A DNA stretch of 64,000 nt from an uncultured Verrucomicrobiota bacterium (GTDB lineage Bacteria; Verrucomicrobiota; Kiritimatiellia; Kiritimatiellales; Tichowtungiaceae): positions 1 to 64,000 of the forward strand of contig CAIKGD010000042.1 in NCBI GenBank assembly GCA_903826865.1. The letters run 5' to 3'. Made by a program: the position numbers and the translations under genes. Positions within the stretch are counted from its first letter, which is position 1; each line of letters opens with the position of its first letter. The notes under the pieces were generated by a model. The model had not been told where the DNA came from. It worked only from the letters and a program-made list of their open reading frames with translations, and did no database searches. Of this stretch, positions 32,723 to 42,446 are shown one piece after another.

Positions 32723-34087
32723 ATGGAAGAAAATAAAATACTGAACATCATAAAAAAGGAACTTTTCCACGGTCAGGCGGATTATACAAAAAACCAGCCG
32801 GATCTGTTTATTCCTCACCGGTTTAAAATACTTGCACCATCGCAGGCAGGCCGCTTTGTTGAAGAAGTAAAAGCGAGTTTGATCGAAAAGGAAATTTTGG
32901 TGTATGTCCACCTTCCGTTCTGCTTTACCGAATGTTTATTCTGTAATTCCTTTCCGCATAAAGCCGATGAGAAAATCCAAAAGGATTATTTAAACAGTCT
33001 GCTGAAAGAGATTGAGCTGTTGAAAAGCCGCGGGGTGTTTGAGGGCAAGAAAGCTAAATGTATCTATTTTGGCGGCGGCACGCCCACATCATTCTCCAAC
33101 AGCGACCTGAAACTAATTTTGGATACCATCTCCGCCAGTATCGATCTGTCTGACGGGTGCAGCATAAATTCTGAAGCACATCCGTTCACGCTCTCGGATC
33201 GGAATAGAATACGGGAATTGAGGGCGATCGGAATCAACCGGTTAAGTATCGGCTGCCAGACCTTCGACCAGCAGGTGCTGCAACTGTGTAACAGAAAAAA
33301 TTCCGAGGTACAGATTGAGAGAGTGGTCAAGGATGCACAGGATGCCGGTATATCCATCAACATTGATATGATGACGGGATTGCCCGGACAAACCATGGAG
33401 AGTGTAAAAAGGGATCTTGAAATACTGGAAGGTATACGCCCTGACGCGGTTGAATATATCCGGCACGAGATAGTGAATCCGCTCATTATCAGCCATTATA
33501 AAAACCATCCCGAACTAATTATTGACCACGCCACGCTTTTTCAAATGGTGTGCATGACTCAGGAATGGATGAGCGCCAATGGATATGAACAGAACGGACG
33601 ATTTACGGATGATAAGCAGTGGGGTTATCGCTATCATTGGCTGAAAGAAATGCCCATCATTGCAATTGGATCCCGGGCCCGGTCGTACACCAGAACGATT
33701 TGCTACGACAAACATGAAGAACTTTCCGTGTATTCAAATATTATCAGAAAAGGGGAACTTCCGATCGGCCGGTATATTTACCTTACGCCCAGAGAGCAGA
33801 TGTACCGGTCCCTTTTGCTGGGTATTCAATTAAAAAAAGGCATGGATATTAGGCTGTTCCGCGACCGGTTTTCTGCGGATCCCCTTGATGTTTTTGCTTC
33901 ACTGTTTTCAACGCTCAGCGCATATGGATGTCTCCAGCAGGAAGCCGGAGCCATAAACCTGACGAAATACGGTGCGTATTTTGTTGAAGATGTCTGTGAC
34001 TACATCATTGATGCGGTATTAAAAGAGGAGTCAGGTGCTCTTATACGAACGCCTCATTCAGAGGGAAAGATATCTTCAAGGCTGTGA
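32723..34087 (+). CDS. HemN/HemW-like radical SAM protein
   Basis: 454 residues. VYVHLPFCFTECLFCNSFP gives the CxxxCxxC cluster motif, with YFGGGTPTSF, SIGCQTFD and IDMMTGLPGQTMESV following as in the coproporphyrinogen dehydrogenase-like branch. The C-terminal HemN-type domain is present. The HemN/HemW relatives include haem oxidases, haem chaperones and methyltransferases such as the NosN/jadomycin type, so the reaction is open. AAGG upstream of ATG 32723. It heads the long rightward run, 124 bases before an ACP gene. No haem pathway neighbour suggests it serves the cluster rather than haem synthesis. Confidence 0.85.
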   Translation: MEENKILNIIKKELFHGQADYTKNQPDLFIPHRFKILAPSQAGRFVEEVKASLIEKEILVYVHLPFCFTECLFCNSFPHKADEKIQKDYLNSLLKEIELLKSRGVFEGKKAKCIYFGGGTPTSFSNSDLKLILDTISASIDLSDGCSINSEAHPFTLSDRNRIRELRAIGINRLSIGCQTFDQQVLQLCNRKNSEVQIERVVKDAQDAGISINIDMMTGLPGQTMESVKRDLEILEGIRPDAVEYIRHEIVNPLIISHYKNHPELIIDHATLFQMVCMTQEWMSANGYEQNGRFTDDKQWGYRYHWLKEMPIIAIGSRARSYTRTICYDKHEELSVYSNIIRKGELPIGRYIYLTPREQMYRSLLLGIQLKKGMDIRLFRDRFSADPLDVFASLFSTLSAYGCLQQEAGAINLTKYGAYFVEDVCDYIIDAVLKEESGALIRTPHSEGKISSRL

Positions 34088-34211
34088 GGCTTATACCCTG
34101 ACATGCTTACCGGATGGGCGATACTTTGAGGCTGGTTTTTTCCTTTGGTATTGCTCCATTTTCGAATATCAAATACTCTCCAATACGTAGTTTTCAAAAG
34201 GACAACACCGT

Positions 34212-34463
34212 ATGCAGAAAGAAGAAATCATCGCACTGGTCAATGAGGTTTTTGTCGAAGATTTTGAAATGGAACCTGCTCAATTGACCCCGGAAGCCCA
34301 CATCTTTGCCGAGCTGGGGCTGGACAGTCTGGATACGGTGGATTTAATTGTGGCGTTGCAGAAAAAGTTCGGTGTAACGATCCGTGGCGATGAGCGGATC
34401 CGGGAAATCCGCACCCTGAATGATTTGTACGAGTTTATTCTAAGTATCCGGCCTGCCGAATAG
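34212..34463 (+). CDS. Acyl carrier protein 1
   Basis: 83 residues, acidic, four-helix ACP fold with the phosphopantetheine site GLDSLDTVDL (Ser39). It carries the growing chain. First of three ACPs in the cluster and followed after 11 bases by the acyltransferase. The other two differ clearly in sequence (51726, 54786), so they probably serve different steps. Confidence 0.93.
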   Translation: MQKEEIIALVNEVFVEDFEMEPAQLTPEAHIFAELGLDSLDTVDLIVALQKKFGVTIRGDERIREIRTLNDLYEFILSIRPAE

Positions 34464-34474
34464 GGCGTCGCCGC

Positions 34475-35224
34475 ATGAAGCCGCTTTTCCAGAAAATTAT
34501 TCTCAACAGCACCTTCTACCTGCTGTTTTTTGCGGTAACACCTGTCTTGGTTCCGTTGCTGGCTCTGGCGGTTGCGGTGCGTGCTCCGTTTATCTCCCAC
34601 CGCGCGGCCATGCATCATTTCCGGCAGCTGATCAAGGTGTACGGGAAAATTATTCTTTCTTTTGCCTGCCCGCTGGTGCGGGTTAAATACGAAGAAAGCC
34701 TCGTCCCGCCGCCCGCCGCCTGTCTGTATGTCTGCAATCACCGCTCCGCCTCCGATCCATTCCTGATGGCATTTCTCCCGGGTGAGATCGTTCAATGGGT
34801 CAATACATGGCCCTTTCGCCTGCCTGTTCTCGGAATATTTGCCCGCTGGGCGGGCTATCTCAGCGTGAAGGAAATGCCCCCCGAAGATGCCATGGCCCGC
34901 AGTGCTAAACTGCTTGCGCAGGGCGTTTCGATTGCCGCATTTCCGGAAGGAACCCGATCCGGCAGCCGTGAAATGGGGCCTTTTCACGGACTGGTTTTCC
35001 GCCTGGCACTGCAGACCGGCGCGCCTATTGTTCCGGTTTGTCTTGCAGGTAATGAGCATATTCCTCATAAAGGATCACCTGTGCTGAACCCCGGAATTAT
35101 TCGAATACGGACGCTTCCGGCGCTGACGCAGAATGATTATCAGGGATTCAGCCCGTTTAAACTGAAGCGGGTTGTACACGAACAGATCAGCGGAGAACTT
35201 AAACGGATGGAAGGGGCAGAATGA
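34475..35224 (+). CDS. Lysophospholipid acyltransferase (PlsC family)
   Basis: 249 residues: an N-terminal membrane helix (about 12-34), the NHRSASDPF motif (N88-H89, Asp94) and FPEGTRSGS (156-161). It transfers acyl chains from ACP or CoA to a lipid alcohol at the inner membrane. In APE clusters an acyltransferase of this family (ApeD in the E. coli/Vibrio nomenclature, as I recall it) anchors the chain to a lipid. The stop overlaps the next start by 4 bases (ATGA). Confidence 0.92.
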   Translation: MKPLFQKIILNSTFYLLFFAVTPVLVPLLALAVAVRAPFISHRAAMHHFRQLIKVYGKIILSFACPLVRVKYEESLVPPPAACLYVCNHRSASDPFLMAFLPGEIVQWVNTWPFRLPVLGIFARWAGYLSVKEMPPEDAMARSAKLLAQGVSIAAFPEGTRSGSREMGPFHGLVFRLALQTGAPIVPVCLAGNEHIPHKGSPVLNPGIIRIRTLPALTQNDYQGFSPFKLKRVVHEQISGELKRMEGAE

Positions 35225-36507
35225 TAGCGAAAAACCAGACGCTTGCTTTCCAGCCGCCTGAAAAAACAGCCGCTGTTCAGCAGGAATTGCTGCGGGCGCA
35301 TGTGGTGTACTGCAAGGAACATTCGCCGTATTACCAGCGGCTGCTTAAAACCTGCGATCCCGCCTCTGTTACGCTGGAATCTCTGGCGGAACTTCCGCTG
35401 ACGGATAAAGCCGAACTGGCACGGTGCAATCCTGATTTTCTGGCTGCTTCCCGCGATAAAATCGTGGATATCGTTTTTTCCTCCGGAACCACCGGTCAGC
35501 CGGTGCAGATGATGTACACGGCCAGCGATTTACAACGTCTGGCGTACAATGAAATGCTGGCATTCACCGCTTGCGGAATCCGCCCCGACGACACCATTCT
35601 GCTGACCTGCACTCTGGACCGTTGCTTCATTGCCGGGCTGGCCTATTTTTCCGGCGGCTGCGAGCTGGGCGCGGCTATGATCCGTAACGGGCATGGCACA
35701 CTGGAAAGTCACGAGGCCGTCATCCGTAAAACCAATCCGACGGTGCTGGTTGGCGTTCCCTCTTTTCTGCGCAAACTGGGTGCCTATCTGGAAGAGCGCG
35801 GCATGGATGTCACTGCGCTGTCTGTGAAAAAGCTGGTTTGTATCGGCGAGCCCGTACGCAAGGCCGATATGACGCTTTCAAAGCTCGGTGCTGATCTGGA
35901 AGTGCAGTGGGGTGCAAACGTTTTTTCAACCTATGCCTCCTCCGAAACCATCACCACCTTTTGTGAATGTACGGCTCAGCAGGGCGGCCATCTGCATCCG
36001 GATCTTGGAATTGTGGAGATTATAGACGGAACGGGCCGTTCGCTTCCGCCGGGCGAACCGGGCGAAGTGGTTGTGACGCCGCTGCAAATGGAAGGAATGC
36101 CGCTGCTTCGTTTTAAAACCGGCGATATTTCCTTCCTGCTCACAGAGCCTTGCTGTTGCGGGCGCAATACGCCGCGGCTCGGGCCGATTATCGGACGTAA
36201 AAATCAGATGATGAAAGTGCAGGGCACCACCCTCTATCCGCCGGCGGTTTTCGCGGCACTCGATGAATTGACCGGCGTTTGCGAATACTGTCTGATCGTG
36301 CAAAACAGCCATGAGCTTTCCGACCGGTTGATTCTGCATCTTGCGCTGACACCGGACGCGGACGATCTGGAGGCGATAAAACGGTTTCTTCAGGCCCGGT
36401 TACGTGTTACACCGTCCATTGTGCTGAAAACAGAAGAGGAGCTTCGCCAGACCGTATTTCCTTCGGGATCCCGGAAGCCGGTTCGCTTTATTGACCAAAG
36501 AGGTTAA
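35221..36507 (+). CDS. Phenylacetate-CoA ligase-like adenylate-forming enzyme (PaaK family)
   Basis: 428 residues. FSSGTTGQPVQMMYT (86-100), STYASSETIT, VVVTPLQMEGMPLLRFKTGD and GRKNQMMKVQGTTLYPPA follow the PaaK pattern, including the C-terminal cap. PaaK homologues activate aromatic or other small acids with ATP. In this cluster it is a second ligase beside that at 20025, so two acyl acids may be activated, one possibly as an aromatic starter. No aromatic ammonia-lyase gene is present in the window to make such a starter. Coupled to the acyltransferase and three bases from the fusion gene. Confidence 0.9.
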   Translation: MIAKNQTLAFQPPEKTAAVQQELLRAHVVYCKEHSPYYQRLLKTCDPASVTLESLAELPLTDKAELARCNPDFLAASRDKIVDIVFSSGTTGQPVQMMYTASDLQRLAYNEMLAFTACGIRPDDTILLTCTLDRCFIAGLAYFSGGCELGAAMIRNGHGTLESHEAVIRKTNPTVLVGVPSFLRKLGAYLEERGMDVTALSVKKLVCIGEPVRKADMTLSKLGADLEVQWGANVFSTYASSETITTFCECTAQQGGHLHPDLGIVEIIDGTGRSLPPGEPGEVVVTPLQMEGMPLLRFKTGDISFLLTEPCCCGRNTPRLGPIIGRKNQMMKVQGTTLYPPAVFAALDELTGVCEYCLIVQNSHELSDRLILHLALTPDADDLEAIKRFLQARLRVTPSIVLKTEEELRQTVFPSGSRKPVRFIDQRG

Positions 36508-36509
36508 CC

Positions 36510-37985
36510 ATGTCGTGTCATTCTTTTTGTGAAGAATCCGGATTCAGTCTCGAAGAAATCAGAGCGGTCGCTGCGGCGGGCCGTCTGCTGACGATGGAAG
36601 TCGAGTTTTCCCAGCTGTGCAACTTCCGCTGCCCGTACTGCTATCTGGAAAAACATCCTGAAGAAGAACTCACCTCGGATGAATCCCGCGATCTGATCCT
36701 GCAAGGGCGTGAGCTGGGTGTACGCACCATCATCATCCTCGGCGGCGAACCGATGATCTATCCGCGCATTCTGGAAAAAATCCGTTTTATCCGTTTGCTG
36801 GGCATGGATGTTGAAATGTTTACCAATGGCAGCAACATGACGGTTGAGAACGCCCGCGAACTGGCCGCACTCGACGTCAAAGTGGTTCTGAAAATGAATA
36901 CGATGAATCCGGAAAAGCAAAACGAGTTGTGCGGTATGCCGGATGCCCACCGGATTATTCAGGATGCGTTCAACCATCTCAAACTGGCCGGTTATGGCGA
37001 AGGCGGCAAGCCGCTGGCCGTCAGTTCAGTCATCACCAGTGATAATATCGAAGAACTTCCGGCCATGTGGCGCTGGCTGCGCGGTCAGCAGATTGATCCT
37101 TACTTTGAAATGATCACGCCGCAGGGTTCGGCGGTGGAAAATGCCTGGCTATATGTCGATTCTAAGCGGGTTGAAAAACTTTTTGAGGCAATCCGGCAGA
37201 TCGACCGGCTTGAGTTTAACCGCAACTGGGAGGCTCAGCCGCCGCTGGTGGGCGCGACCTGTCTGCGCCATCAGTTTTCCTGCTACGTGAATGCCTTCGG
37301 CGATGTGATGCCGTGTGTCGGCGTCAATCTGCCGGTCGGTAATATCCGCAAAAACCGTCTCGCCGATATCCTGCGCGACAGCGAGGTGATTCAGGATTTG
37401 CGGAAATATCAAACCACCATCAAAGGTCCGTGCGCCGCCTGTGAAAAAAATGAAGCCTGCTACGGCTGCCGCGGCGCGGCCTATCAGATGACCGGCGACT
37501 ATCTTGCCTCCGATCCGCTCTGCTGGAAGAGCCTTGACCGCCAGAACGAAATTGACCGCCTGCCGATGCCCGCCGCCGGCCTTATTCCTCAACGCGCACC
37601 GATGAAAATGGTTGATACACTGATTTCCGTCGGGGAGCGCACCGCAGAAGTCGAAACAGTCATTGTAAAAGAAAATCCATTTTTGGACGAAAATCAGGCT
37701 TTGGAATCCGCCGCCTTCATGGAAATTATTGCACAGGCCGCCGCCGCCCATAACGGATTCCGGACGAGGCACCTTGCTGCCCGTCCGGAAGGATTTTTGC
37801 TTGGTGCCCGGCAGTTGAAAATCTCCGGCACGGCGCGGTGCGGCGACCGGTTGCGCACAACGGTTTATAAAGAAGCCAGACTGGGCGACTTCGGCGTAAT
37901 CAAAGGCGCGGTTTTCAATGGCGATCAATGCATTGCGCAAGGTGAAATCAAGGTGTTTCACAAAGGGCCGGAGGCTGAATCATGA
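36510..37985 (+). CDS. Radical SAM/SPASM protein fused to an APE-type (COG4706-like) dehydratase
   Basis: 491 residues in two parts. Residues 1-350: radical SAM core with CNFRCPYC (C37, C41, C44) and GGEP (78-81), and a SPASM-type C-terminal cluster set (C251, C258, C269, C308, C311, C317, C320, C338; GCRGAAYQMTGDYLASDPLCW). Residues ~357-485: hotdog fold starting GLIPQRAPMKMVDTLISVG and including NPFLDENQALESAAFMEIIAQAAAAHNG, the pattern of ApeP/COG4706 3-hydroxyacyl-ACP dehydratases. Two details: the HR of the usual PHRxPM is QR here, and the acidic residue that lines up with the FabZ catalytic Glu (E405) is kept. A single protein that does radical chemistry and belongs to the polyene reductive loop. 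Stop overlaps LolA start (ATGA). Confidence 0.88.
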   Translation: MSCHSFCEESGFSLEEIRAVAAAGRLLTMEVEFSQLCNFRCPYCYLEKHPEEELTSDESRDLILQGRELGVRTIIILGGEPMIYPRILEKIRFIRLLGMDVEMFTNGSNMTVENARELAALDVKVVLKMNTMNPEKQNELCGMPDAHRIIQDAFNHLKLAGYGEGGKPLAVSSVITSDNIEELPAMWRWLRGQQIDPYFEMITPQGSAVENAWLYVDSKRVEKLFEAIRQIDRLEFNRNWEAQPPLVGATCLRHQFSCYVNAFGDVMPCVGVNLPVGNIRKNRLADILRDSEVIQDLRKYQTTIKGPCAACEKNEACYGCRGAAYQMTGDYLASDPLCWKSLDRQNEIDRLPMPAAGLIPQRAPMKMVDTLISVGERTAEVETVIVKENPFLDENQALESAAFMEIIAQAAAAHNGFRTRHLAARPEGFLLGARQLKISGTARCGDRLRTTVYKEARLGDFGVIKGAVFNGDQCIAQGEIKVFHKGPEAES

Positions 37986-38638
37986 AGCCGTCTGTTCTTC
38001 CAATGATTGGAATCTTTTGCTGTGCGCTGAGCGTATTCGGCGGAGAAAGCTCCAATAGCTGGAAAAATGCCGCCGCCCTGTTCCAGACTTTGGAAAAAAA
38101 CTTTTCAACCATTCAGACCGTCCAGACAAAATTTACCGAGGAAAAGAAACTGAAAATTTTTGACCGGGTCGTCCGGCTGGAAGGCCGTCTGGCGCTGGAA
38201 TCCTCCGGCCGTCTGGCCTGGCGCGTTGATACGCCTATCCAGTATGTACTGGTGCTGAAAGACGACGCGGCTTTTCAATGGGATGAAGAAACCCGCAAGG
38301 TTCAGCGCCTTCCGTTTTCCGGAAACCCTGTTTTTGAAACCGTTATTGCGCAGATCCAGTGCTGGTTTTCCGGACGCTTCGCGGCGCTGGAGTCGGATTA
38401 TGATTTGCAGGTATTGAGCGAAATGCCGCCCCGGCTGGTTTTCAGGCCGCGTACCGACCGGATGGTCGCCAAAGCCATCCGGCAGGTTACGGTATCCATT
38501 CGCGAAGATCAGCGTTATGTGGAGCAGATTGTTATTGAAGATGTGAGCGGAGATCTGACCACTATCCTGTTCCACGATACCGTGCTTAATGCGCCGTTGA
38601 ATGCGGACTGCTGGGAGGTTGCGCCCCGTGAGCAGTGA
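37982..38638 (+). CDS. LolA-like outer-membrane lipoprotein carrier protein
   Basis: 218 residues with a signal peptide and the LolA-type core: FQTLEKNFSTIQTVQTKFTEEK, KLKIFDRVVRLEGRLALESSGRLAWRV and LVFRPRTDR. APE and related clusters carry a LolA relative that moves the polyene lipid across the periplasm. Overlaps the preceding fusion gene by 4 bases and the exporter gene by 11 bases. Confidence 0.88.
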   Translation: MKPSVLPMIGIFCCALSVFGGESSNSWKNAAALFQTLEKNFSTIQTVQTKFTEEKKLKIFDRVVRLEGRLALESSGRLAWRVDTPIQYVLVLKDDAAFQWDEETRKVQRLPFSGNPVFETVIAQIQCWFSGRFAALESDYDLQVLSEMPPRLVFRPRTDRMVAKAIRQVTVSIREDQRYVEQIVIEDVSGDLTTILFHDTVLNAPLNADCWEVAPREQ

Positions 38639-41006
38639 CCGGTTTTCCGCAACGCTTCTTTTCCTGCAGCGGCACAAACGTTTTTTTTTCGCGTCTGTGA
38701 TCGGACTGCTGCTGCTTTCGGCGGTAGGTGCCTTTACGGTTCCGCTGCAGCATTCGCTGCTTCTTATGCTGCCCAAAGGCAGTGAATCCCGCCGGATGAT
38801 CCGGTTTCTCGAAGATCTGGATTTTTCCGGAAAGGTTATCCTTTCGATCTCTCAACGTGACGAAACGCTTTCCCGTGCTGAGTTTCTGGCGCAGGTGGAT
38901 GCTTTCGCCGGTGCGCTGAAACCGCCGCTGGTGACAAAAGTCATCAGCCGGATGGATGACCGGCAGATGATCAGCGACCTGCAGTTCTTCCTCCAGCAGA
39001 CTCCGGGGCTTCTGGGCGCCGACGATTTCCAAACTTTGGAAAAAGAGATCACGCCCGGCGGTGTGGAGCAGATTTTGCGCAGCAAGTATCTTCAGTTGAT
39101 GAAGCCCGAAGGCTCTTTTGTTTCTGAAATGATCCGCCGCGATCCGCTGGATATTCAAACCCGGCAGATTGACCGCATCCGGCAGCTTTCCTCCTCGTTC
39201 GGCTACACCATGAAAATCGAGGATCAGCACATTTTCAGCGCCGACGGAAAAAACCTGCTGCTGATTCTGGAAACGCCGGTCCGGTTCACGGATTCTAAGG
39301 GTTCCCGCGAACTGATGGATTATCTTGATCGAAATCAAAAACAATATATTTCGCCGGCCATTCAAGTGGACACGGTCTGCGCCCATTTGCACAGTCTGGG
39401 TAATGAAGCGGTGATCAAGCGCGATATTGGCTGGACCTTATCGATCACTGCTGTCGCTTTTATCCTGCTGTTTCTGCTCTACTTCAAAGACCTGCGGGCC
39501 GGACTTATTTTTGCCATTCCGTTCGCCGGGGTGCTGGTGGCGATCAATCCATCGGCGCTTTTCATGGGCGCTCTTTCACCGATGATTCTTGGATTCGGCT
39601 CGGTTCTGGCCGGTGTTTCCGTGGATTACGGCATTCATGTATATATTGCCGTGCGGCGCGGGGAATCCGCGATTGCCGCCGTGCGGGCGATTATTCGTCC
39701 GCTGGTGCTCGGCGCGCTGACGACCTCTGCCGTCTTTACCGGTTTTTTCTTCACCCGTATCGATGGTTATCAGCAACTGGCCTGTCTGGCTTTGATCAGT
39801 ATTCTGGTGGCGCTGGCTGCGGCCATGTTTGTTCTGCCGCTGCTGATCAAGCCGGCCAAAAAAACGGAAATCCGCCGCCTGATACGCTTTCCGGTACTCC
39901 CGCCACGTTTGACTGCTGCTGTTTTTATGCTCCTGATGCTTGTGAGCATTCCGCTTGCGATGCGGATCAAATTTGACGGCGACATCGCCCGGCTTGACGG
40001 TTCCGGACGAAAGGTTTTTGAAACCGAAGAGCGTTTCCGCACCATATGGGGCGGCGGCGAAATGGGATTGGCTATTCTTTCGGTTTCCGGCCCGGATTAT
40101 GAAAACGCGCTGGAACAGAACGACCGGTTTTACAATGCCGCAGTCCGGCAGACCGGACGTGAATCGCTGTCGAGTTTCAGCACCGTCTGGAAGTCTGCGG
40201 CGCAGCGGGCCGAAAACGCCAATCGGTGGAAACAGTTTTGGGATTCCGGAAAGAAGGATACGCTGCAACAGCTGCTGACCGAAAAGGGCCGGGCCTTCGG
40301 GTTTGCCGACAATGCGTTTAAACCGTTTTTTGAACAGCTTGAGGTGCCGTTCATTCCGGCAGAGAAGCCTTCTGGCAATTTACTTTTCGATCAGTTGCAG
40401 ACGCGTTTTGTGCAGCAAAAAAACGGTATTACGCAGGTATTCACCTTTTTTCCCGACACCCCGGAAATGGTTTCCGCCATCACTCCGCTGGCGGAACAGA
40501 CTCCCGGCGCTCAACTGGTTTCCCGCCGTACGCTTTCTCTGAGTTTGAAGACCGATTACACCGCCGAGATGGCGCGAATCACAGCCATAGCGGCGGTGCT
40601 TATGCTGACCGTTACTTTTCTGATGCTGAAGAATGTACGGATGGCGCTGATTGCGCTGGCACCGGCCAGTGCCGGAGTGATGGGTATGCTGGCCGTCATG
40701 GGTCTGCTGCACATTGATATGAATGTAGTTAATCTCATCGCCGCCGTCGTGGTGGTCGGTCTCTGCATTGATTACGGAATTTTCTATACCTATGCCCATG
40801 TACGCAGCCTTGATGCCGGAACATCGGAAGCCATCGCGCTTTCAGCCGGAGCCACACTGCTGGATGCCTGCGCGCTCCTTTTTGCACGCCATCCGGCGCT
40901 GTTTTCAATCGGGCTGACGCTCGTGAGCGGCGTATTGGCAGGCTACCTGACCGCGCTGCTGGCGGTTCCGGCACTTTGCCGTGTTTTTCTGGGAGAACGC
41001 CGATGA
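38628..41006 (+). CDS. MMPL/RND-family lipid exporter
   Basis: About 792 residues of RND-superfamily topology: one helix, a large periplasmic loop, then five helices, all repeated (SITAVAFILLFLLYF…, then LMLTVTFLMLKNVRMAL…). APE clusters use an 'exporter' of this kind to pass the polyene lipid to the periplasm. GTG 38628 is preferred: GGGAGG sits about nine bases upstream, whereas the ATG at 38601 lies inside lolA without such a site. Translationally coupled with the DUF3261-like lipoprotein (ATGA). Confidence 0.92.
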   Translation: MSSDRFSATLLFLQRHKRFFFASVIGLLLLSAVGAFTVPLQHSLLLMLPKGSESRRMIRFLEDLDFSGKVILSISQRDETLSRAEFLAQVDAFAGALKPPLVTKVISRMDDRQMISDLQFFLQQTPGLLGADDFQTLEKEITPGGVEQILRSKYLQLMKPEGSFVSEMIRRDPLDIQTRQIDRIRQLSSSFGYTMKIEDQHIFSADGKNLLLILETPVRFTDSKGSRELMDYLDRNQKQYISPAIQVDTVCAHLHSLGNEAVIKRDIGWTLSITAVAFILLFLLYFKDLRAGLIFAIPFAGVLVAINPSALFMGALSPMILGFGSVLAGVSVDYGIHVYIAVRRGESAIAAVRAIIRPLVLGALTTSAVFTGFFFTRIDGYQQLACLALISILVALAAAMFVLPLLIKPAKKTEIRRLIRFPVLPPRLTAAVFMLLMLVSIPLAMRIKFDGDIARLDGSGRKVFETEERFRTIWGGGEMGLAILSVSGPDYENALEQNDRFYNAAVRQTGRESLSSFSTVWKSAAQRAENANRWKQFWDSGKKDTLQQLLTEKGRAFGFADNAFKPFFEQLEVPFIPAEKPSGNLLFDQLQTRFVQQKNGITQVFTFFPDTPEMVSAITPLAEQTPGAQLVSRRTLSLSLKTDYTAEMARITAIAAVLMLTVTFLMLKNVRMALIALAPASAGVMGMLAVMGLLHIDMNVVNLIAAVVVVGLCIDYGIFYTYAHVRSLDAGTSEAIALSAGATLLDACALLFARHPALFSIGLTLVSGVLAGYLTALLAVPALCRVFLGERR

Positions 41007-41680
41007 AGCCGTCTGTTTTGATTCTTCTGTCTGCCTTCGTTTTTGCGGGCTGCACCTCCGTTCCGTTTAAAACCGTGCCGCAAATTGCACCGGGAACCAA
41101 TTCCGCCGAAACAGTTCGCGCTGCTTTTGCCTGCACGCAGGATTCAAACTATGAGGCGTTGCAGAGTGTAGTATTTCAAATGTTCGGGCGGAAAATGACC
41201 GGGCTGGGCTATTTTTCGGTTGATACGGAAACTTCGACTTTCGCGCTTTCCTGCATGACGCCGATGGGTATGAAGCTGTTTGATATTCAAGGGCAGGGCG
41301 ATGCGGTGAAAGCTGTTTTTGCATTGCCGCAGTTCGGGCAAAAAGAAAACCTGGCCCGCGCGGTCGGCCTGGATTTAAAACGCACCTATTTTAACAATAT
41401 TCCGTCGGAAAGTGCCGAAATCCGCCGGGAAAAGCATCGGTTTATCTTTGTTCAGCGGCAGGCGGACGGACGGACGGAATATGATTTCGGCGGGCCGGAG
41501 CAGTTTCTTCTCGAAAAACGTTTTTATGAGGGGAGAAAACTGGTTTGCCGTATCAGGTACTATGAATATGAACCGCAGGACGGTTTTTTCTATCCGCGCG
41601 GGATCGTGCTGGACAACCGGAAATATCATTACCGGTTGATTCTGCGTCTGAAGTCCGTGTATCCTGCGTCTGCTAAGTGA
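41003..41680 (+). CDS. DUF3261-like lipoprotein
   Basis: 225 residues from ATG 41003: lipobox VFAGC (Cys16), then a beta-rich domain with LQSVVFQMFGRKMTGLGYFSVD and FALSCMTPMGMKLFDI. This fits the DUF3261 family that follows LolA and the MMPL exporter in APE clusters. Its function is unproven; the place in the operon suggests an outer-membrane acceptor of the product. Eight bases are shared with the previous frame at the start. Confidence 0.75.
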   Translation: MKPSVLILLSAFVFAGCTSVPFKTVPQIAPGTNSAETVRAAFACTQDSNYEALQSVVFQMFGRKMTGLGYFSVDTETSTFALSCMTPMGMKLFDIQGQGDAVKAVFALPQFGQKENLARAVGLDLKRTYFNNIPSESAEIRREKHRFIFVQRQADGRTEYDFGGPEQFLLEKRFYEGRKLVCRIRYYEYEPQDGFFYPRGIVLDNRKYHYRLILRLKSVYPASAK

Positions 41681-41723
41681 ATCGGATGTGCATTGGTCGA
41701 AAATCAACACGAAAGGGAGCGGT

Positions 41724-42263
41724 ATGAAGAGAGCAGTTATGTTTATGACAGGAATAGTGGTGGCGGGTCTGATGCAGGGGTGCGCCACGAATGTCACTAA
41801 ACCGTCGGCGGCCCCGAAACCCGCTGTGGTACGGTTTGGCACATTTTCAAATGTCGTCTTGGAACCGGTAGTTTTTGCTGAGCCGTTTACCGCAGCAGGA
41901 CCTAATCAAACGGCAGCAAAAAAGATCAATGAACTGTTAATGGATCAGTTGGCCCGTGTTTTCCCTGATATGAATTCTGCCGGAAAGAAAGTTGGTAATA
42001 CACTGATTATCAAACCGGTGATTAAAGATATTAGATTTGTCAATAAAAAGGCGCGCACCTACGGAGGGGCGATGGCTGGTAGTTCGGCAATTCTGATGGA
42101 AATAACCTATCTTGAAAAAGAAACTCAAGCTGTAGTTGCCCGCGTCGAATTTTATGATTATGCCTCTGCTTTTGCCGGCAACATTAGTGTAGGTAAATCA
42201 GATATCAAAATGCTCTCGAATATTGTAACACAGATCGTCAATTACAGCAGCGCCAATCGGTAA
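41724..42263 (+). CDS. Lipoprotein, DUF4410-like
   Basis: 179 residues from ATG 41724 (AAAGGGAG upstream). Lipobox MQGC (Cys20), then NVVLEPVVFAEPFTAAG, NELLMDQLARVFPD and LIIKPVIKDIRFVNK, resembling DUF4410 proteins. No function known. It sits between the export genes and the second dehydratase, 43 bases after the DUF3261-like gene. Confidence 0.55.
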   Translation: MKRAVMFMTGIVVAGLMQGCATNVTKPSAAPKPAVVRFGTFSNVVLEPVVFAEPFTAAGPNQTAAKKINELLMDQLARVFPDMNSAGKKVGNTLIIKPVIKDIRFVNKKARTYGGAMAGSSAILMEITYLEKETQAVVARVEFYDYASAFAGNISVGKSDIKMLSNIVTQIVNYSSANR

Positions 42264-42446
42264 CGGATTTTAATCAGGTTCGTTTGTGCTAGCCTTCGTC
42301 TGAATCAAAACGGAAGATTTGGATGAAGGATACGTTTGAATGCGCGGGCTGACTTTTCCGCCAAGGTTGAGAAAGGTTATGGACTGGTCAGGAAAGTCGT
42401 ACCTGTAATCTAGTAACTTCCAACGATTGAAAATGAACCGATTTTT

